DNA from: Firmicutes bacterium AM55-24TS
GTDB taxonomy: Bacteria > Bacillota > Clostridia > UBA1381
Reading direction: 5' to 3'
DNA: 64,000 bases
NCBI GenBank assembly: GCA_003460745.1
Contig: QTVU01000006.1
Span: 1 to 64,000, forward strand
Part shown: positions 9,919 through 19,443 of the stretch, piece after piece
Numbering within the stretch: position 1 is the stretch's first letter
How the letters are laid out: each line of letters opens with the position of its first letter
The notes under the pieces: generated by a model
What the model was told of the DNA's origin: nothing
Database searches by the model: none
The model's input: the letters and a program-made list of their open reading frames with translations, nothing else
Made by a program: the position numbers and the translations under genes

Positions 9919-10881
9919 ATGATTAAGGTAAAGTCGAAACCGAAAGAAAACGCAAATACAGTAAGAAAAAAGAATCGCTGGAAAGACTTCCGTGATAATG
10001 CAGAACTCTCCGCATTAATGATACCGGGAATAGTTCTGTTGCTGGTATTTGCATACGTACCGATGTTGGGTATAATAATTGCATTTAAAGATTACAGAAA
10101 TAACTTAGGAATTTTTAAAAGTAAATGGGTTGGATTCCAAAACTTCAAATTCTTCTTTGAATCACAGGATGCTTGGAGAATAGGAAGAAATACGGTAGGA
10201 TACGGTATACTGTTTATAGTTATTGGTTTAATCGCGGCAGTGACGATTGCCATTCTTCTTTATGAAGTACGCAGCAGAAAAGCATTAAAATTCTATCAAA
10301 CAAGCATGATACTGCCACATTTTCTTTCATGGGTAATTGTAGGTTACATAACATACATTTTGCTTGAACCAAGCATGGGTATCTTAAACAAGATAATCCG
10401 CTTCTTCGGCGGTGAAGGACTTCAATGGTATTCGGAACCGAAATACTGGGTATTCATTTTGCCGATAATCAATGTTTGGAAAACAGTCGGATTAAAATCA
10501 ATTATGTACTATGCGGCACTTATGGGAATTGACGAACAACTTTTTGAGGCGGCGCAGATTGACGGTGCGGGAAGATTTAAACAAATTCTATACATCACAA
10601 TTCCGTCACTTGTACCGCTTATGGTAACACTTACAATATTGGACGTAGGACACATAATAAAAGGTGACTTCGGTTTGTTCTATACAATACCGAGAGATGT
10701 CGGACTTCTTTATCCGACAACCGATATAATTGATACATACGTTTATCGAGGATTGAGAACCGGCAGTGATATAGGTATTACTACAGCGGTTGGTTTGTTC
10801 CAATCGGCAGTTGGTTTGGTTATGGTAATAGCAACGAACTTAGTTGTTAAAAAGATTTCGCCGGAAAATTCGTTATTCTAA
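9919..10881 (+). CDS. ABC sugar transporter permease, LplB type
   Basis: A 320-residue inner-membrane permease of the MalF/LplB class found with YesMN-controlled oligosaccharide importers. It has a charged N-terminal tail, six predicted membrane segments and the ATPase-contact EAA loop (EAAQIDGAGRFKQILYITIP) near residues 210-230. It forms the heterodimeric channel with the next gene, 15 bases downstream, and should work with the lipoprotein encoded at 25592. No ATPase gene is in the window; such systems usually share a genome-wide MsmX-type ATPase. GAGGGTGATGAA precedes ATG 9919. Confidence 0.93.
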   Translation: MIKVKSKPKENANTVRKKNRWKDFRDNAELSALMIPGIVLLLVFAYVPMLGIIIAFKDYRNNLGIFKSKWVGFQNFKFFFESQDAWRIGRNTVGYGILFIVIGLIAAVTIAILLYEVRSRKALKFYQTSMILPHFLSWVIVGYITYILLEPSMGILNKIIRFFGGEGLQWYSEPKYWVFILPIINVWKTVGLKSIMYYAALMGIDEQLFEAAQIDGAGRFKQILYITIPSLVPLMVTLTILDVGHIIKGDFGLFYTIPRDVGLLYPTTDIIDTYVYRGLRTGSDIGITTAVGLFQSAVGLVMVIATNLVVKKISPENSLF

Positions 10882-10896
10882 AGGAGGGTGAAGAAA

Positions 10897-11787
10897 ATGA
10901 AAAAAAGCAAAAGAATTCCGAACATAATTATCAACATAATGTTTTGTCTGGGATCATTGGTATTCATACTTCCGTTTGTATTAATTATTTCAGCATCGTT
11001 TTCGGATGAACAGACATTGCTCTCGGAGGGATATAAATTAATCCCGTCAGTATTTTCGACAGAGGCATATAAATATGTATTCAGAAATCCACAGCAACTT
11101 TTGGATTCATATAAGGTGACAATTATTTATTCGATAGTTGCAACAGTTTTGGGAGTAGTGGTAATGGCAATGCTTGCATATCCGCTTTCAAGACCGAATT
11201 ACAAATATAAAAAGATAGCAACATTCTTTATATTCTTTACAATGTTGTTTTCGGGCGGACTTATTCCGACATATATTTGGATAACAAGATACCTACATCT
11301 TGGTGATACAATTTGGGTGTATATATTACCTTGTCTTGTAAACGCGTTTCATGTTATAGTTATAAGGAGCTTTTTCCAAGGACTGCCGCAGGCACTTATG
11401 GAATCGGCTAAGATTGACGGTGCGAGTGAATTACAGACATTCTTTAAGATTGTTATGCCGCTTTCAAAGCCGGTAATAGCGACAATATCATTGTTGACTC
11501 TTCTTTCAAGATGGAATGACTGGAACACGGCACTTATCTATATTAAATCAAGCAATTTGTATTCACTTCAATATTTATTGCAGAAAATATTGCGTGAGGC
11601 TGAATTTGTAAAGAATATGGCGGACAGTTCTCCTGTAGCGGGAGTGGACCTTGATTTATCAAAGCTACCGTCAGTAACAATTCGTTTTGCAATGTGTATG
11701 GTTGCGGCAGGTCCTATGCTTATCATTTTCCCATTCTTCCAGAAATACTTTGCAAAAGGTCTTACAGTCGGAGCGGTAAAAGGCTAA
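10897..11787 (+). CDS. ABC sugar transporter permease, YtcP/LplC type
   Basis: A 296-residue MalG-class permease, second half of the oligosaccharide import channel. Six membrane segments are evident, and the EAA loop reads ESAKIDGASELQTFFKIVMP near residues 170-190. ATG 10897 is ten bases after AAGGAGGG; the upstream GTG 10888 falls inside that site and is rejected. The C-terminus KGLTVGAVKG is typical of the family. Large uronic-acid or other complex oligosaccharides are the usual cargo of this subgroup, which suits the glycosidase genes nearby. Confidence 0.93.
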   Translation: MKKSKRIPNIIINIMFCLGSLVFILPFVLIISASFSDEQTLLSEGYKLIPSVFSTEAYKYVFRNPQQLLDSYKVTIIYSIVATVLGVVVMAMLAYPLSRPNYKYKKIATFFIFFTMLFSGGLIPTYIWITRYLHLGDTIWVYILPCLVNAFHVIVIRSFFQGLPQALMESAKIDGASELQTFFKIVMPLSKPVIATISLLTLLSRWNDWNTALIYIKSSNLYSLQYLLQKILREAEFVKNMADSSPVAGVDLDLSKLPSVTIRFAMCMVAAGPMLIIFPFFQKYFAKGLTVGAVKG

Positions 11788-11840
11788 TAGTAACTTAATT
11801 AAACGGGTGGTATAAAGTTAAATCAGAAGGGAGTATTAAT

Positions 11841-14588
11841 ATGAAGAAAAAAGTAGTTTCACTTATAATGTCAGTGGCATTGGCTTTCAGCAGTATGCAC
11901 GTAATGAATATTGCGGCAGAAAATGTGAAAGCAGAAAGTAATTTGACTGAAGCAACAGTTACAAATTTGAACATAAGCACAGGCAATTATGAATTTATTG
12001 ACATTGCGTCAAACGGTAGCACGCTTGTTGCATTGACAAAGACTACAGACAAAACGTTGGGCAGACTTTTCTATTCGACAGATAACGGTGCTACATGGCA
12101 GCCATGTCAAAATCAACCGCCAAATTTAGCGGCAACGATTTCGAGTAATAAAAATTCACAACAACAATTAGTATATTGGAAAGCAAATAATATTTTTGTA
12201 GCTCACGGTGCGGCAAGTACATATACTTCAGAAGATGGTATTTTGTGGGCTGAAAATAAAAATTTGCATTGGTCTACAAATACAATGATTGATGTATCGG
12301 GAAATCAACTTGTATTCGGCGGACAAGATTCCGCAAATGCAACGGCTGATTTAACAGCAAATCAATTTAAAAATAACAAATATACAATTCCTAATTCATC
12401 AGGGTTTTATGCACAAGTAGCGGTTGCAAAACCGGCTGCTGAAGACGGAAATATATCAATGTTCATATGTAACCAATATAAAGCATATGATTTAAGTTTT
12501 CAAACTACATCTCCAAAATACACTTGGACAATGCAGAACAATAACCAAGGCTCGATAACAAAAAATGCTCCTTATGATGCAACATATTCACAAGAGGCAG
12601 GTCAATATCTTATCGTAGACGGTTCAGAAAAATTATATGCAATAACAGATTCAAAGAATATCGCAAAAATTACTGTAGCCAACGGTGAAAAAGTAGTCGG
12701 AGTCGGTACAAATGAAGATTATATATTGGTAGGAACCGAAAACGGCAAGTTGTATAAAACAAACAACACTGTATTGACAACAGAGACAGCATGGGACGAA
12801 ATACCGACATCATATGACGACGGAACAGCAGAACCATTGAAAAACATTAAATTTATAGATAAAAATAACTTTGTTGCTTTAGGTACAACAAAAGCATATA
12901 CAGGTGAAGTTGTAAAAAGCATAGTTGAACCTACGGAGGCACCGACAGAAGAACCAACGGCAACACCGACGATTGAACCGACAGCAACACCAACAGCAAA
13001 GCCAACGGATGAACCAAAAGTAACACCGACAGTAAATCCGACAGACAAACCGGAGGTAACACCGACAGTAAATCCAACGGATAAACCGGAAGTAACACCG
13101 ACAACAGTGCCGACAGCAACACCTACGATTGAACCGACGGAAGAACCTAATGATGAACTTTTACCGGAAGGTTACAGTTTTGTAGATATTGCGTCTAACG
13201 GAAATAATCTTGTTGCAATGGCAAAAGATGAAGACAGAACAAAAGCTCATCTTTGTTATTCAAAAGATGGCGGTAAAACGTGGAAGGCAAGTGAAAATCA
13301 ACCGTTAGCAGAAAAAGCATTAATATCAAGTAACAAAAATTCACAACAACAGTTAGTATATTGGAAAGCAAATAATATTTTTGTAGCTCACGGTGCGGCA
13401 AGTACATACACATCAACAGACGGTGTGACATGGACAGAAAATACGGCATTGCATTGGACTACAAATACAATGCTGACAACATCGGGTAATCAACTTGCAT
13501 TCGGTGGACAAGATTCAGCTAACGCAACGGCGGATTTACAGACTAAACAATTTGCAAATAACAAATATGTAATTCCTAAATCATCAGGATATTATGCACA
13601 AGTAGCGGTTGCAAAACCGGCAGACAGTGAAGGTAATGTTGCAATGTTCATATGTGACAAGTATAAAGCATATGATTTGAGTTTCCAAGCAACATCACCA
13701 AAATATACTTGGACTTTAAAGAATAACAATGCAGGTACAATGACAGAAAATGCTCCTTATGACGCACTATATGCAGAAAAGGCGGACCAATATTTTATGG
13801 TAGACGGTTCGGAAAAATTGTATGCAGTAACCGATTCAAAAAATATTGCAAAAATCACTGTTGCAGACGGCGAAAAAATTGTCGGTGTAGGGGCAAGTGA
13901 CAAATATATAGTAGTAGGAACCGAAAGCGGCAAGTTATATAAAACAGATAACGTGGCCGTAACGGCTGAAACAAAATGGGAAGAAATTTCAATTGCGGCA
14001 GAAGATAAAATATCAGAGCCATTAAGAAATATCGAATTTACAGATGAAGATACCTTTGTTGCTCTTGGTAATACAAAGTGGTATAATGGTAAGGCAGTTA
14101 ATTCGACACCGACAGACAACCCAATTAAGCCAACTGTTTCACCAACAACAGCACCAACGGAAAATCCGGTTAAGCCAACAACGGCACCAACGGAAAATCC
14201 GGTTAAGCCAACAGCGGCACCAACGGAAAATCCGATTAAGCCAACAGTGGCTCCGACTGATGATCCGACAAAACCGACAGCAACACCGACTACGGCACCA
14301 ACCGAAGAACCGACACCTGATCCGTCAGGTTACAGTATAAGATATGAAAACGGTAAAGCGGTAGTAAATGCGCCAAGCGGTAAATATGCAGTAATCTTTG
14401 CGGCATATGACAGTGACGGTAAGCTTATAAGCGTTGCGGTAAAACAAGATACCGAAATTACAAAAGCAAACCAATCAGTATATCCTAATAAGTTTACAAC
14501 AGCAGGTGCAGCCGCAGGAAAGGTTATGCTTTGGGATAACTTAAATAATATGGTACCTCGAGCAGCAGCATCAATCCCTTTCAATTAA
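11841..14588 (+). CDS. Secreted tandem Asp-box (propeller-like) protein, probably fused to the next gene
   Basis: A 915-residue exported protein. A signal peptide (about 1-31, ending MNIAAENVKA) is followed by two similar domains of about 330 residues (roughly 45-360 and 440-755) carrying Asp-box motifs STDNGATW and SKDGGKTW as in sialidase/BNR propellers. Each is followed by a Pro/Thr-rich linker of TPT/EPT repeats. The two domains are an internal duplication with a 1,185-base offset. A final domain of about 85 residues (GYSIRYENGKAVV to the end) resembles the short beta domains found before S-layer or enzyme modules. It probably binds carbohydrate or cell wall, though no function is proven. 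The stop codon shares a base with the start of the next ORF, and one added C at 14576-14578 would join them. Confidence 0.8.
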   Translation: MKKKVVSLIMSVALAFSSMHVMNIAAENVKAESNLTEATVTNLNISTGNYEFIDIASNGSTLVALTKTTDKTLGRLFYSTDNGATWQPCQNQPPNLAATISSNKNSQQQLVYWKANNIFVAHGAASTYTSEDGILWAENKNLHWSTNTMIDVSGNQLVFGGQDSANATADLTANQFKNNKYTIPNSSGFYAQVAVAKPAAEDGNISMFICNQYKAYDLSFQTTSPKYTWTMQNNNQGSITKNAPYDATYSQEAGQYLIVDGSEKLYAITDSKNIAKITVANGEKVVGVGTNEDYILVGTENGKLYKTNNTVLTTETAWDEIPTSYDDGTAEPLKNIKFIDKNNFVALGTTKAYTGEVVKSIVEPTEAPTEEPTATPTIEPTATPTAKPTDEPKVTPTVNPTDKPEVTPTVNPTDKPEVTPTTVPTATPTIEPTEEPNDELLPEGYSFVDIASNGNNLVAMAKDEDRTKAHLCYSKDGGKTWKASENQPLAEKALISSNKNSQQQLVYWKANNIFVAHGAASTYTSTDGVTWTENTALHWTTNTMLTTSGNQLAFGGQDSANATADLQTKQFANNKYVIPKSSGYYAQVAVAKPADSEGNVAMFICDKYKAYDLSFQATSPKYTWTLKNNNAGTMTENAPYDALYAEKADQYFMVDGSEKLYAVTDSKNIAKITVADGEKIVGVGASDKYIVVGTESGKLYKTDNVAVTAETKWEEISIAAEDKISEPLRNIEFTDEDTFVALGNTKWYNGKAVNSTPTDNPIKPTVSPTTAPTENPVKPTTAPTENPVKPTAAPTENPIKPTVAPTDDPTKPTATPTTAPTEEPTPDPSGYSIRYENGKAVVNAPSGKYAVIFAAYDSDGKLISVAVKQDTEITKANQSVYPNKFTTAGAAAGKVMLWDNLNNMVPRAAASIPFN
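11985..14085 (+). repeat. Intragenic duplication of the Asp-box domain
   Basis: The segment from about 11985 to 12900 recurs at about 13170-14085. For example TCACAACAACAATTAG at 12156 reappears as TCACAACAACAGTTAG at 13341. The offset is 1,185 bases (395 codons), and long stretches are nearly identical in DNA, so the duplication is fairly recent. Confidence 0.85.
13020..13100 (+). repeat. 36-bp tandem repeats in Pro/Thr linker 1
   Basis: A 36-base unit starting GTAACACCGACAGTAAATCC begins at 13020 and 13056, with a partial third at 13092. It encodes a 12-residue VTPTVNPTDKPE-type unit, a flexible and probably O-glycosylatable spacer. Confidence 0.8.
14151..14249 (+). repeat. 33-bp tandem repeats in Pro/Thr linker 2
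   Basis: Three 33-base copies start at 14151, 14184 and 14217, each beginning GCACCAACGGAAAATCCG and encoding the 11-residue unit APTENPVKPTT. They lie between the second Asp-box domain and the C-terminal domain. Confidence 0.85.
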
Positions 14589-16726
14589 TGGACGGTCAAA
14601 AGATTTTCGTTTCCACTGTCGGTGACGACAGTGGGGACGGAAGTGAGGAAGAACCTCTCAGAACATTGGAAAAAGCAATAGACGTTGCAAATGAGATGAG
14701 AGAAGATTCCGATAAATTAATTGAAATATTGTTGCGTGAAGGTACTTACAGTGTAACAAACACGATAAAGATTATAAATTCTCAAAAAGATGATCCTTTA
14801 CTTAAAATAAGTGCATATCAAGATGAAAAGGTTACAATAAATGCAGGTGTTGATATTCCTCTTTCGGCTATGAGCATTGCCGATTCGGATTTTACAAATG
14901 CAATTATTGATAAACCAAATGCAGGAAGTGTCTTGCAATATAATCTAAAAGATGCACAAATTGAGGATTTGGGAGAAATTTCATTAAGAGGACACCTTAT
15001 TTCCGATGAAAAAGAGGCTCAGGCAGAATTAAGCCTTAACGGTGAAGTTCAAAAGCTTGCAGGGTGGCCGAACGGTGAATATACAGGGCTGATAAAACCG
15101 ACAGATTCTAACGAATACGGAAAAAGAACAAAGTCGGGAATTGCAAATGGATGTAGCTTTCAAGTGAATTACGACCGTCCGTCACAATGGAGCAAACCTG
15201 AGCAAGCTTGGTTATCGGGAACAATAGGACCTAATTATGAATTTGATTATTACCCTGTAAGCAGATTTGATTCGGAGGAAAAACGTGTTTATTTAAGCAG
15301 AGGTGCTTTGGAAAAATACTATACAGAGCCGTATTACAGGTTTGAAAATGTACCGGAAGAACTTGATGAACCGGGTGAATATTACATTGACAGACAAAGC
15401 GGAATGTTATATTTTTATCCACCTGAGGATACACCAAAAGATTCTGTACTTACAATCACAATGTCAACACCGACATTGGATGTAAGCGGAAAAGCTCCTA
15501 ACTCTATGTTCAGAATAGAGAATAGTAAGAATATAGTTTTTGAAAATCTTATATTCAAAGGTGGACGCGGTTCGGCGATAACGGGTAAGAATAACAGCAA
15601 TATACAATTCATTAATTGTGAAATAAACAGTTTCGGTGAAAACGGAATACGTTTTGACGCTTCAACCGATATAAAAATCAGTGATTGTAAAATACACGAC
15701 GTAGGACAAGACGGAATTTTATTTGTAAGTTGCGGAAATTATAAGACGCTTTCACCGAGTAACATTGTTGTGTCAAACAACGATATTTATAACTTTGCCA
15801 GACTTGAAAGAAGTTACAAGACAGGCATAGACTTCGGATACAGATGTGTGGGTGCAACCGCAGCAAACAATCATATACATAACGGTCCGCATGCCGGAAT
15901 GATATTCTACGGTGTAAATAACGATATTTACGGTAATGAATTTGATAATCTTGTTACAGAATTCAGCGATATGGACGCTCTGTATTGCAACAATTCAAAT
16001 TATCCTTGGGAACGAGGTAATAAAATTCATAATAATTATTTTCACGATATAGGCAAAAGTTCAATGAATGGAAGACACCAGATTAATGTAAGAGCAATTC
16101 GTACAGATAATCGTGGATGCGGACTTAATATATATGAGAATTTGTTCTATAATATCGGCGACGGCGGCAACGGCAACGGAAACAACGGCATCGGAGCAAT
16201 AACTGCGGAAGGCACACGAAACAGAATTTTCAATAATTTGTTCGTGGATTGCAATGAGGCATATTTCAACACACTTCAATACAAAGAAATTGAAACTGCC
16301 GATGACGGTACTTTATATCCCGATACGATAATAAACAGTTCCGGTGTTGAGGTTGCAAATACAATTAACGGTGCAAAAGTCGCTGATTTGAAAAAGCAAA
16401 TGGAAAATTATTTGCCTGTTTACGGTAAACAATTTCCGGAACTGTATAATTATTTTTATGAACATCCGAATATGTCGAAAACAAATGAATTTAAAAATAA
16501 TATGATAATAAACATAGCAATACCGCTAAGTAATTTTAACGGTACACAAAATGAGGAAGGATTCAGAGGTTCGCAAATGCTGACAGCAGCGTCGGGAAAT
16601 TATGTTTCAACGTCAGATCCAGGTTTTGTATCATATGATAACGGTAATTTGGAACTTTCATCGTCGGCAACATTACTTGTTGAAGGGCTTCCGAAATTTG
16701 AAATGAGTTCGTTTGGAATACAGTAA
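14588..16726 (+). CDS. GH141-like right-handed beta-helix protein without its own signal peptide
   Basis: A 712-residue parallel beta-helix protein. It starts directly in the family's first strand (IFVSTVGDDSGDG) and runs through the landmark ELSLNGEVQKLAGWPNGEYTG, the FRIENSKNIVFENLIFKGGR helix coils, the FSDMDALYCNN loop and AIRTDNRGCGLNIYENLFYN. These match the beta-helix part of the SLH-anchored proteins at 16747 and 27177. The pattern recalls family GH141 (alpha-L-fucosidases and xylanases), but assignment needs a profile search. It has neither a signal peptide nor a ribosome-binding site: its ATG overlaps the previous stop as TAATG. A single missing base would make it the C-terminal half of the preceding exported protein, giving one product of about 1,630 residues. 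Confidence 0.75.
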   Translation: MDGQKIFVSTVGDDSGDGSEEEPLRTLEKAIDVANEMREDSDKLIEILLREGTYSVTNTIKIINSQKDDPLLKISAYQDEKVTINAGVDIPLSAMSIADSDFTNAIIDKPNAGSVLQYNLKDAQIEDLGEISLRGHLISDEKEAQAELSLNGEVQKLAGWPNGEYTGLIKPTDSNEYGKRTKSGIANGCSFQVNYDRPSQWSKPEQAWLSGTIGPNYEFDYYPVSRFDSEEKRVYLSRGALEKYYTEPYYRFENVPEELDEPGEYYIDRQSGMLYFYPPEDTPKDSVLTITMSTPTLDVSGKAPNSMFRIENSKNIVFENLIFKGGRGSAITGKNNSNIQFINCEINSFGENGIRFDASTDIKISDCKIHDVGQDGILFVSCGNYKTLSPSNIVVSNNDIYNFARLERSYKTGIDFGYRCVGATAANNHIHNGPHAGMIFYGVNNDIYGNEFDNLVTEFSDMDALYCNNSNYPWERGNKIHNNYFHDIGKSSMNGRHQINVRAIRTDNRGCGLNIYENLFYNIGDGGNGNGNNGIGAITAEGTRNRIFNNLFVDCNEAYFNTLQYKEIETADDGTLYPDTIINSSGVEVANTINGAKVADLKKQMENYLPVYGKQFPELYNYFYEHPNMSKTNEFKNNMIINIAIPLSNFNGTQNEEGFRGSQMLTAASGNYVSTSDPGFVSYDNGNLELSSSATLLVEGLPKFEMSSFGIQ

Positions 16727-16746
16727 TTTATATGGGAGGACTAGCT

Positions 16747-19428
16747 GTGAAAAAGATTGCTATAATGTTAGCAACAATTATATTTATTCAGCTTGGGGCA
16801 ACATCTGTATTTGCAGATTATACAGATGTAAGCGGTCATTGGGCATTAAGATTTATAAATGAATTGACAGATAAAAAGATTGTAGAGGGCGATAATCTTG
16901 CTTTCCGACCTGACAGCAATGTAAATGTTGATGAATTTATAAAAATGGTTATAGCCGCAATGGATATAGAGGTTACACCTCAGCCTCAAAACTGGTCAGC
17001 ACCTTATATTGAAAAAGCATTGCAAAAACAGTTAATCTATAAAGATGAATTTGACAAATATAATCGTCCTATAAAAAGGTGCGAGATTGCCAAGATATGC
17101 GTTAGAGCTATAGGTGCTGATGAAGTTAGCGGAAATGAACGAAATGAGTTAATTTCACGCATTTCGGATTATTACGATATTTATAACAAAGACAAAGAAT
17201 ATGTACTTGCGGCATATTCAAAGCATTTGCTTTACGGTTATGAAGATAACAGTTTCAGAAGTGAACGTTATACCACAAGAGCAGAGGCGTGCGTTATAAT
17301 AAGCCGAATGATTAAAGTCGGTAACTTTACTGATAATAACGGCGGAATTATTGATAATCCTATTTTGAAAAATATAATTTATGTTGCAAATACGGGAAAT
17401 GATGAAAATGACGGTACGATTGACTCACCGTTAAAAACACTTGAAAAAGCGAGAGATAAAGTCCGTGAAATTATATCTTCCGGAAATTATCCGGACGGCG
17501 GAATAACAGTTTATCTTCGCGGAGGGGATTATGTACTTGATAAATCGTTAGAACTTGGTTCTAATGATTCGGGAACAGAAAATAATCCTGTTACATATTC
17601 TTCGTATCCGGGAGAAGTTGCAAGAATTACAGGCGGAACAAAGTTACCGTATAATGAATTTAAGAAGATTTCATCGGATATGGCGTCAAAACTTCTTGAT
17701 AAAACGGTGTCGGATAAAGTATTGGAATTAGACCTCGGAAAACTGAGTATTGAAGATTTAGGTCAACTTTCAAGACGTGGTTATGGAATTTCAGCCGATG
17801 TGATACCGCAAGCGGAATTATACATTGACAGTGACAGAATGCAGCTGGCAAGATGGCCTAACGGTGATTGGGTAGGTACAACCGATATAGTAAGAAGTGG
17901 TGCAAGAAGTAAAAAAGGAGTTTTGGAAGGTGCGGTTTATAAAATTGATTATGACCGTCCTACTAAGTGGAAAACAAATATCAATGAAATATATACTTCA
18001 GGCGTCTTAGGACCAAACTATTTCTACGGTTACTTCCCGATAGAAAAAATAGAGCCGGGACAAATCACATTAAAAGAAGGTTCGGTTACAAGCTATTATT
18101 CAAAGCATTTTATAAGATACGAAAATATATTTGAAGAACTTGACCAACCTGGTGAATATTATATCGACAGAAATACAAAAATGTTGTACTTATATCCGAA
18201 AGACGGATTTAACGAAAATTCGGATATTTGGTTATCGCAATTAAGTGAAAATCTTATTTCGGGTACAAATGTAAGCAATGTAACATTTAAGAATCTGAAA
18301 ATGGAATCGTCAAGAGCCGGAGTTATCCGTATAAAAGACGCAAAAAATATTACGGTTGAAAATTGTGAAATAGCAGATACGGGAACAAACGGTGTATATC
18401 TGAGTGGTACGGAATGTACTGTAAAGAACAGTTTAATCCACGATATTGGCAGTACGGGTATCAGCATAAGCGGCGGTGATTATGACAATATCATCTCAAG
18501 CGGAAATGTTGTAGAAAATAACCATATTTACAAAGCCGCTCAAATAGAACGTTCTTATCAGGCAGGTATACTTGTCGGTTATCGTTCTGTAGGAACAACA
18601 GTAAGTCATAATGAGGTTCACGATATGCCGCATTCGGCAGTTATTATATACGGACCTAATCATACGATTGAGTATAATAACATATATGACGCAGTTAAAG
18701 AGTTCCACGATATGGATGCTATTTATATGAATGTATATCAGTATCCTTGGGAAAGAAATGTTGTTATCAGAAGAAACTTTATACACGATTTGGGACAGCA
18801 GACATTTACGGAAAAGCAAATGAACGTTGCAGGTATTCGTACCGATAACAACGGTAACGGATTACAGGTACTCGAAAATGTATTCTATAATATAGGTTAT
18901 CAAAATGCAAACGGAATCAGAGGTGTATGTGCACAAGGAATTGATAACGTTGTAAACGGTAATATATTTATAGATACGTCAGGTACATATGAAGGTTCTC
19001 ATACATATAATCCGGACGCTAAATGGGATGTGCAGTCAGACAGCGTAAAAGGAATATATGCACAGTGGCAGATATACAGTCCGAAATATTCGGAAAGCAA
19101 TCCGGAAGTGGCTGACTTCTTTAAACATCATTTTGCGGCATATGAAAATGCAAATAAGTTTAATAATAATTTAATTGTAAATATTAAATTCCCGCTAAGT
19201 ACACTAAACGGCAATCCTGCTTCACAAGGATTTTTCGCAAATGACCGATTGGTAGAGGCGGCAGGTAATATTATTACAAAGTCTGATCCGGGATTTGTTA
19301 ATTATAGCGGAGGAGATTTCACAATCAAGGAAGACAGTAGCGTCTATAAGGAAAATCCTGATTTACCTAAGATTGATTTTGAAAATATCGGTCTTTTAAA
19401 AGACGAAAGTGTGGGAGTAAAAAAATAG
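16747..19428 (+). CDS. S-layer-anchored GH141-like beta-helix protein (SLH x3)
   Basis: An 893-residue surface enzyme candidate. A signal peptide ends near FADYTD; three SLH repeats cover about residues 25-200 (DVSGHWALRFINELTDKKIV, the NWSAPYIEKALQKQ repeat, and a third ending TTRAEACVIISRMI). These normally bind pyruvylated wall polymer. A right-handed beta-helix domain follows from about residue 210 (IIYVANTGNDENDG) with LYLRGG-type, LARWPNGDWVG, FHDMDAIYMN and GIRTDNNGNG landmarks shared with its two paralogues. GTG 16747 is chosen because it lies seven bases after GGGAGG; ATG 16732 overlaps that site. It probably cuts a plant polysaccharide at the cell surface. The substrate is inferred only from neighbours such as fucI. 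Confidence 0.82.
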   Translation: MKKIAIMLATIIFIQLGATSVFADYTDVSGHWALRFINELTDKKIVEGDNLAFRPDSNVNVDEFIKMVIAAMDIEVTPQPQNWSAPYIEKALQKQLIYKDEFDKYNRPIKRCEIAKICVRAIGADEVSGNERNELISRISDYYDIYNKDKEYVLAAYSKHLLYGYEDNSFRSERYTTRAEACVIISRMIKVGNFTDNNGGIIDNPILKNIIYVANTGNDENDGTIDSPLKTLEKARDKVREIISSGNYPDGGITVYLRGGDYVLDKSLELGSNDSGTENNPVTYSSYPGEVARITGGTKLPYNEFKKISSDMASKLLDKTVSDKVLELDLGKLSIEDLGQLSRRGYGISADVIPQAELYIDSDRMQLARWPNGDWVGTTDIVRSGARSKKGVLEGAVYKIDYDRPTKWKTNINEIYTSGVLGPNYFYGYFPIEKIEPGQITLKEGSVTSYYSKHFIRYENIFEELDQPGEYYIDRNTKMLYLYPKDGFNENSDIWLSQLSENLISGTNVSNVTFKNLKMESSRAGVIRIKDAKNITVENCEIADTGTNGVYLSGTECTVKNSLIHDIGSTGISISGGDYDNIISSGNVVENNHIYKAAQIERSYQAGILVGYRSVGTTVSHNEVHDMPHSAVIIYGPNHTIEYNNIYDAVKEFHDMDAIYMNVYQYPWERNVVIRRNFIHDLGQQTFTEKQMNVAGIRTDNNGNGLQVLENVFYNIGYQNANGIRGVCAQGIDNVVNGNIFIDTSGTYEGSHTYNPDAKWDVQSDSVKGIYAQWQIYSPKYSESNPEVADFFKHHFAAYENANKFNNNLIVNIKFPLSTLNGNPASQGFFANDRLVEAAGNIITKSDPGFVNYSGGDFTIKEDSSVYKENPDLPKIDFENIGLLKDESVGVKK

Positions 19429-19443
19429 AAAGGGTGAGTATAA

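Noticed and set aside
12719-13122. Antisense ORFs across the Pro/Thr linker
   Set aside because: Val/Gly- and Leu-rich repeats are the reverse reading of the TPT/EPT linker.
14151-14249. Possible CRISPR-like array of 33-bp repeats
   Set aside because: Repeats are contiguous without spacers and are in frame, coding for an 11-residue linker unit.
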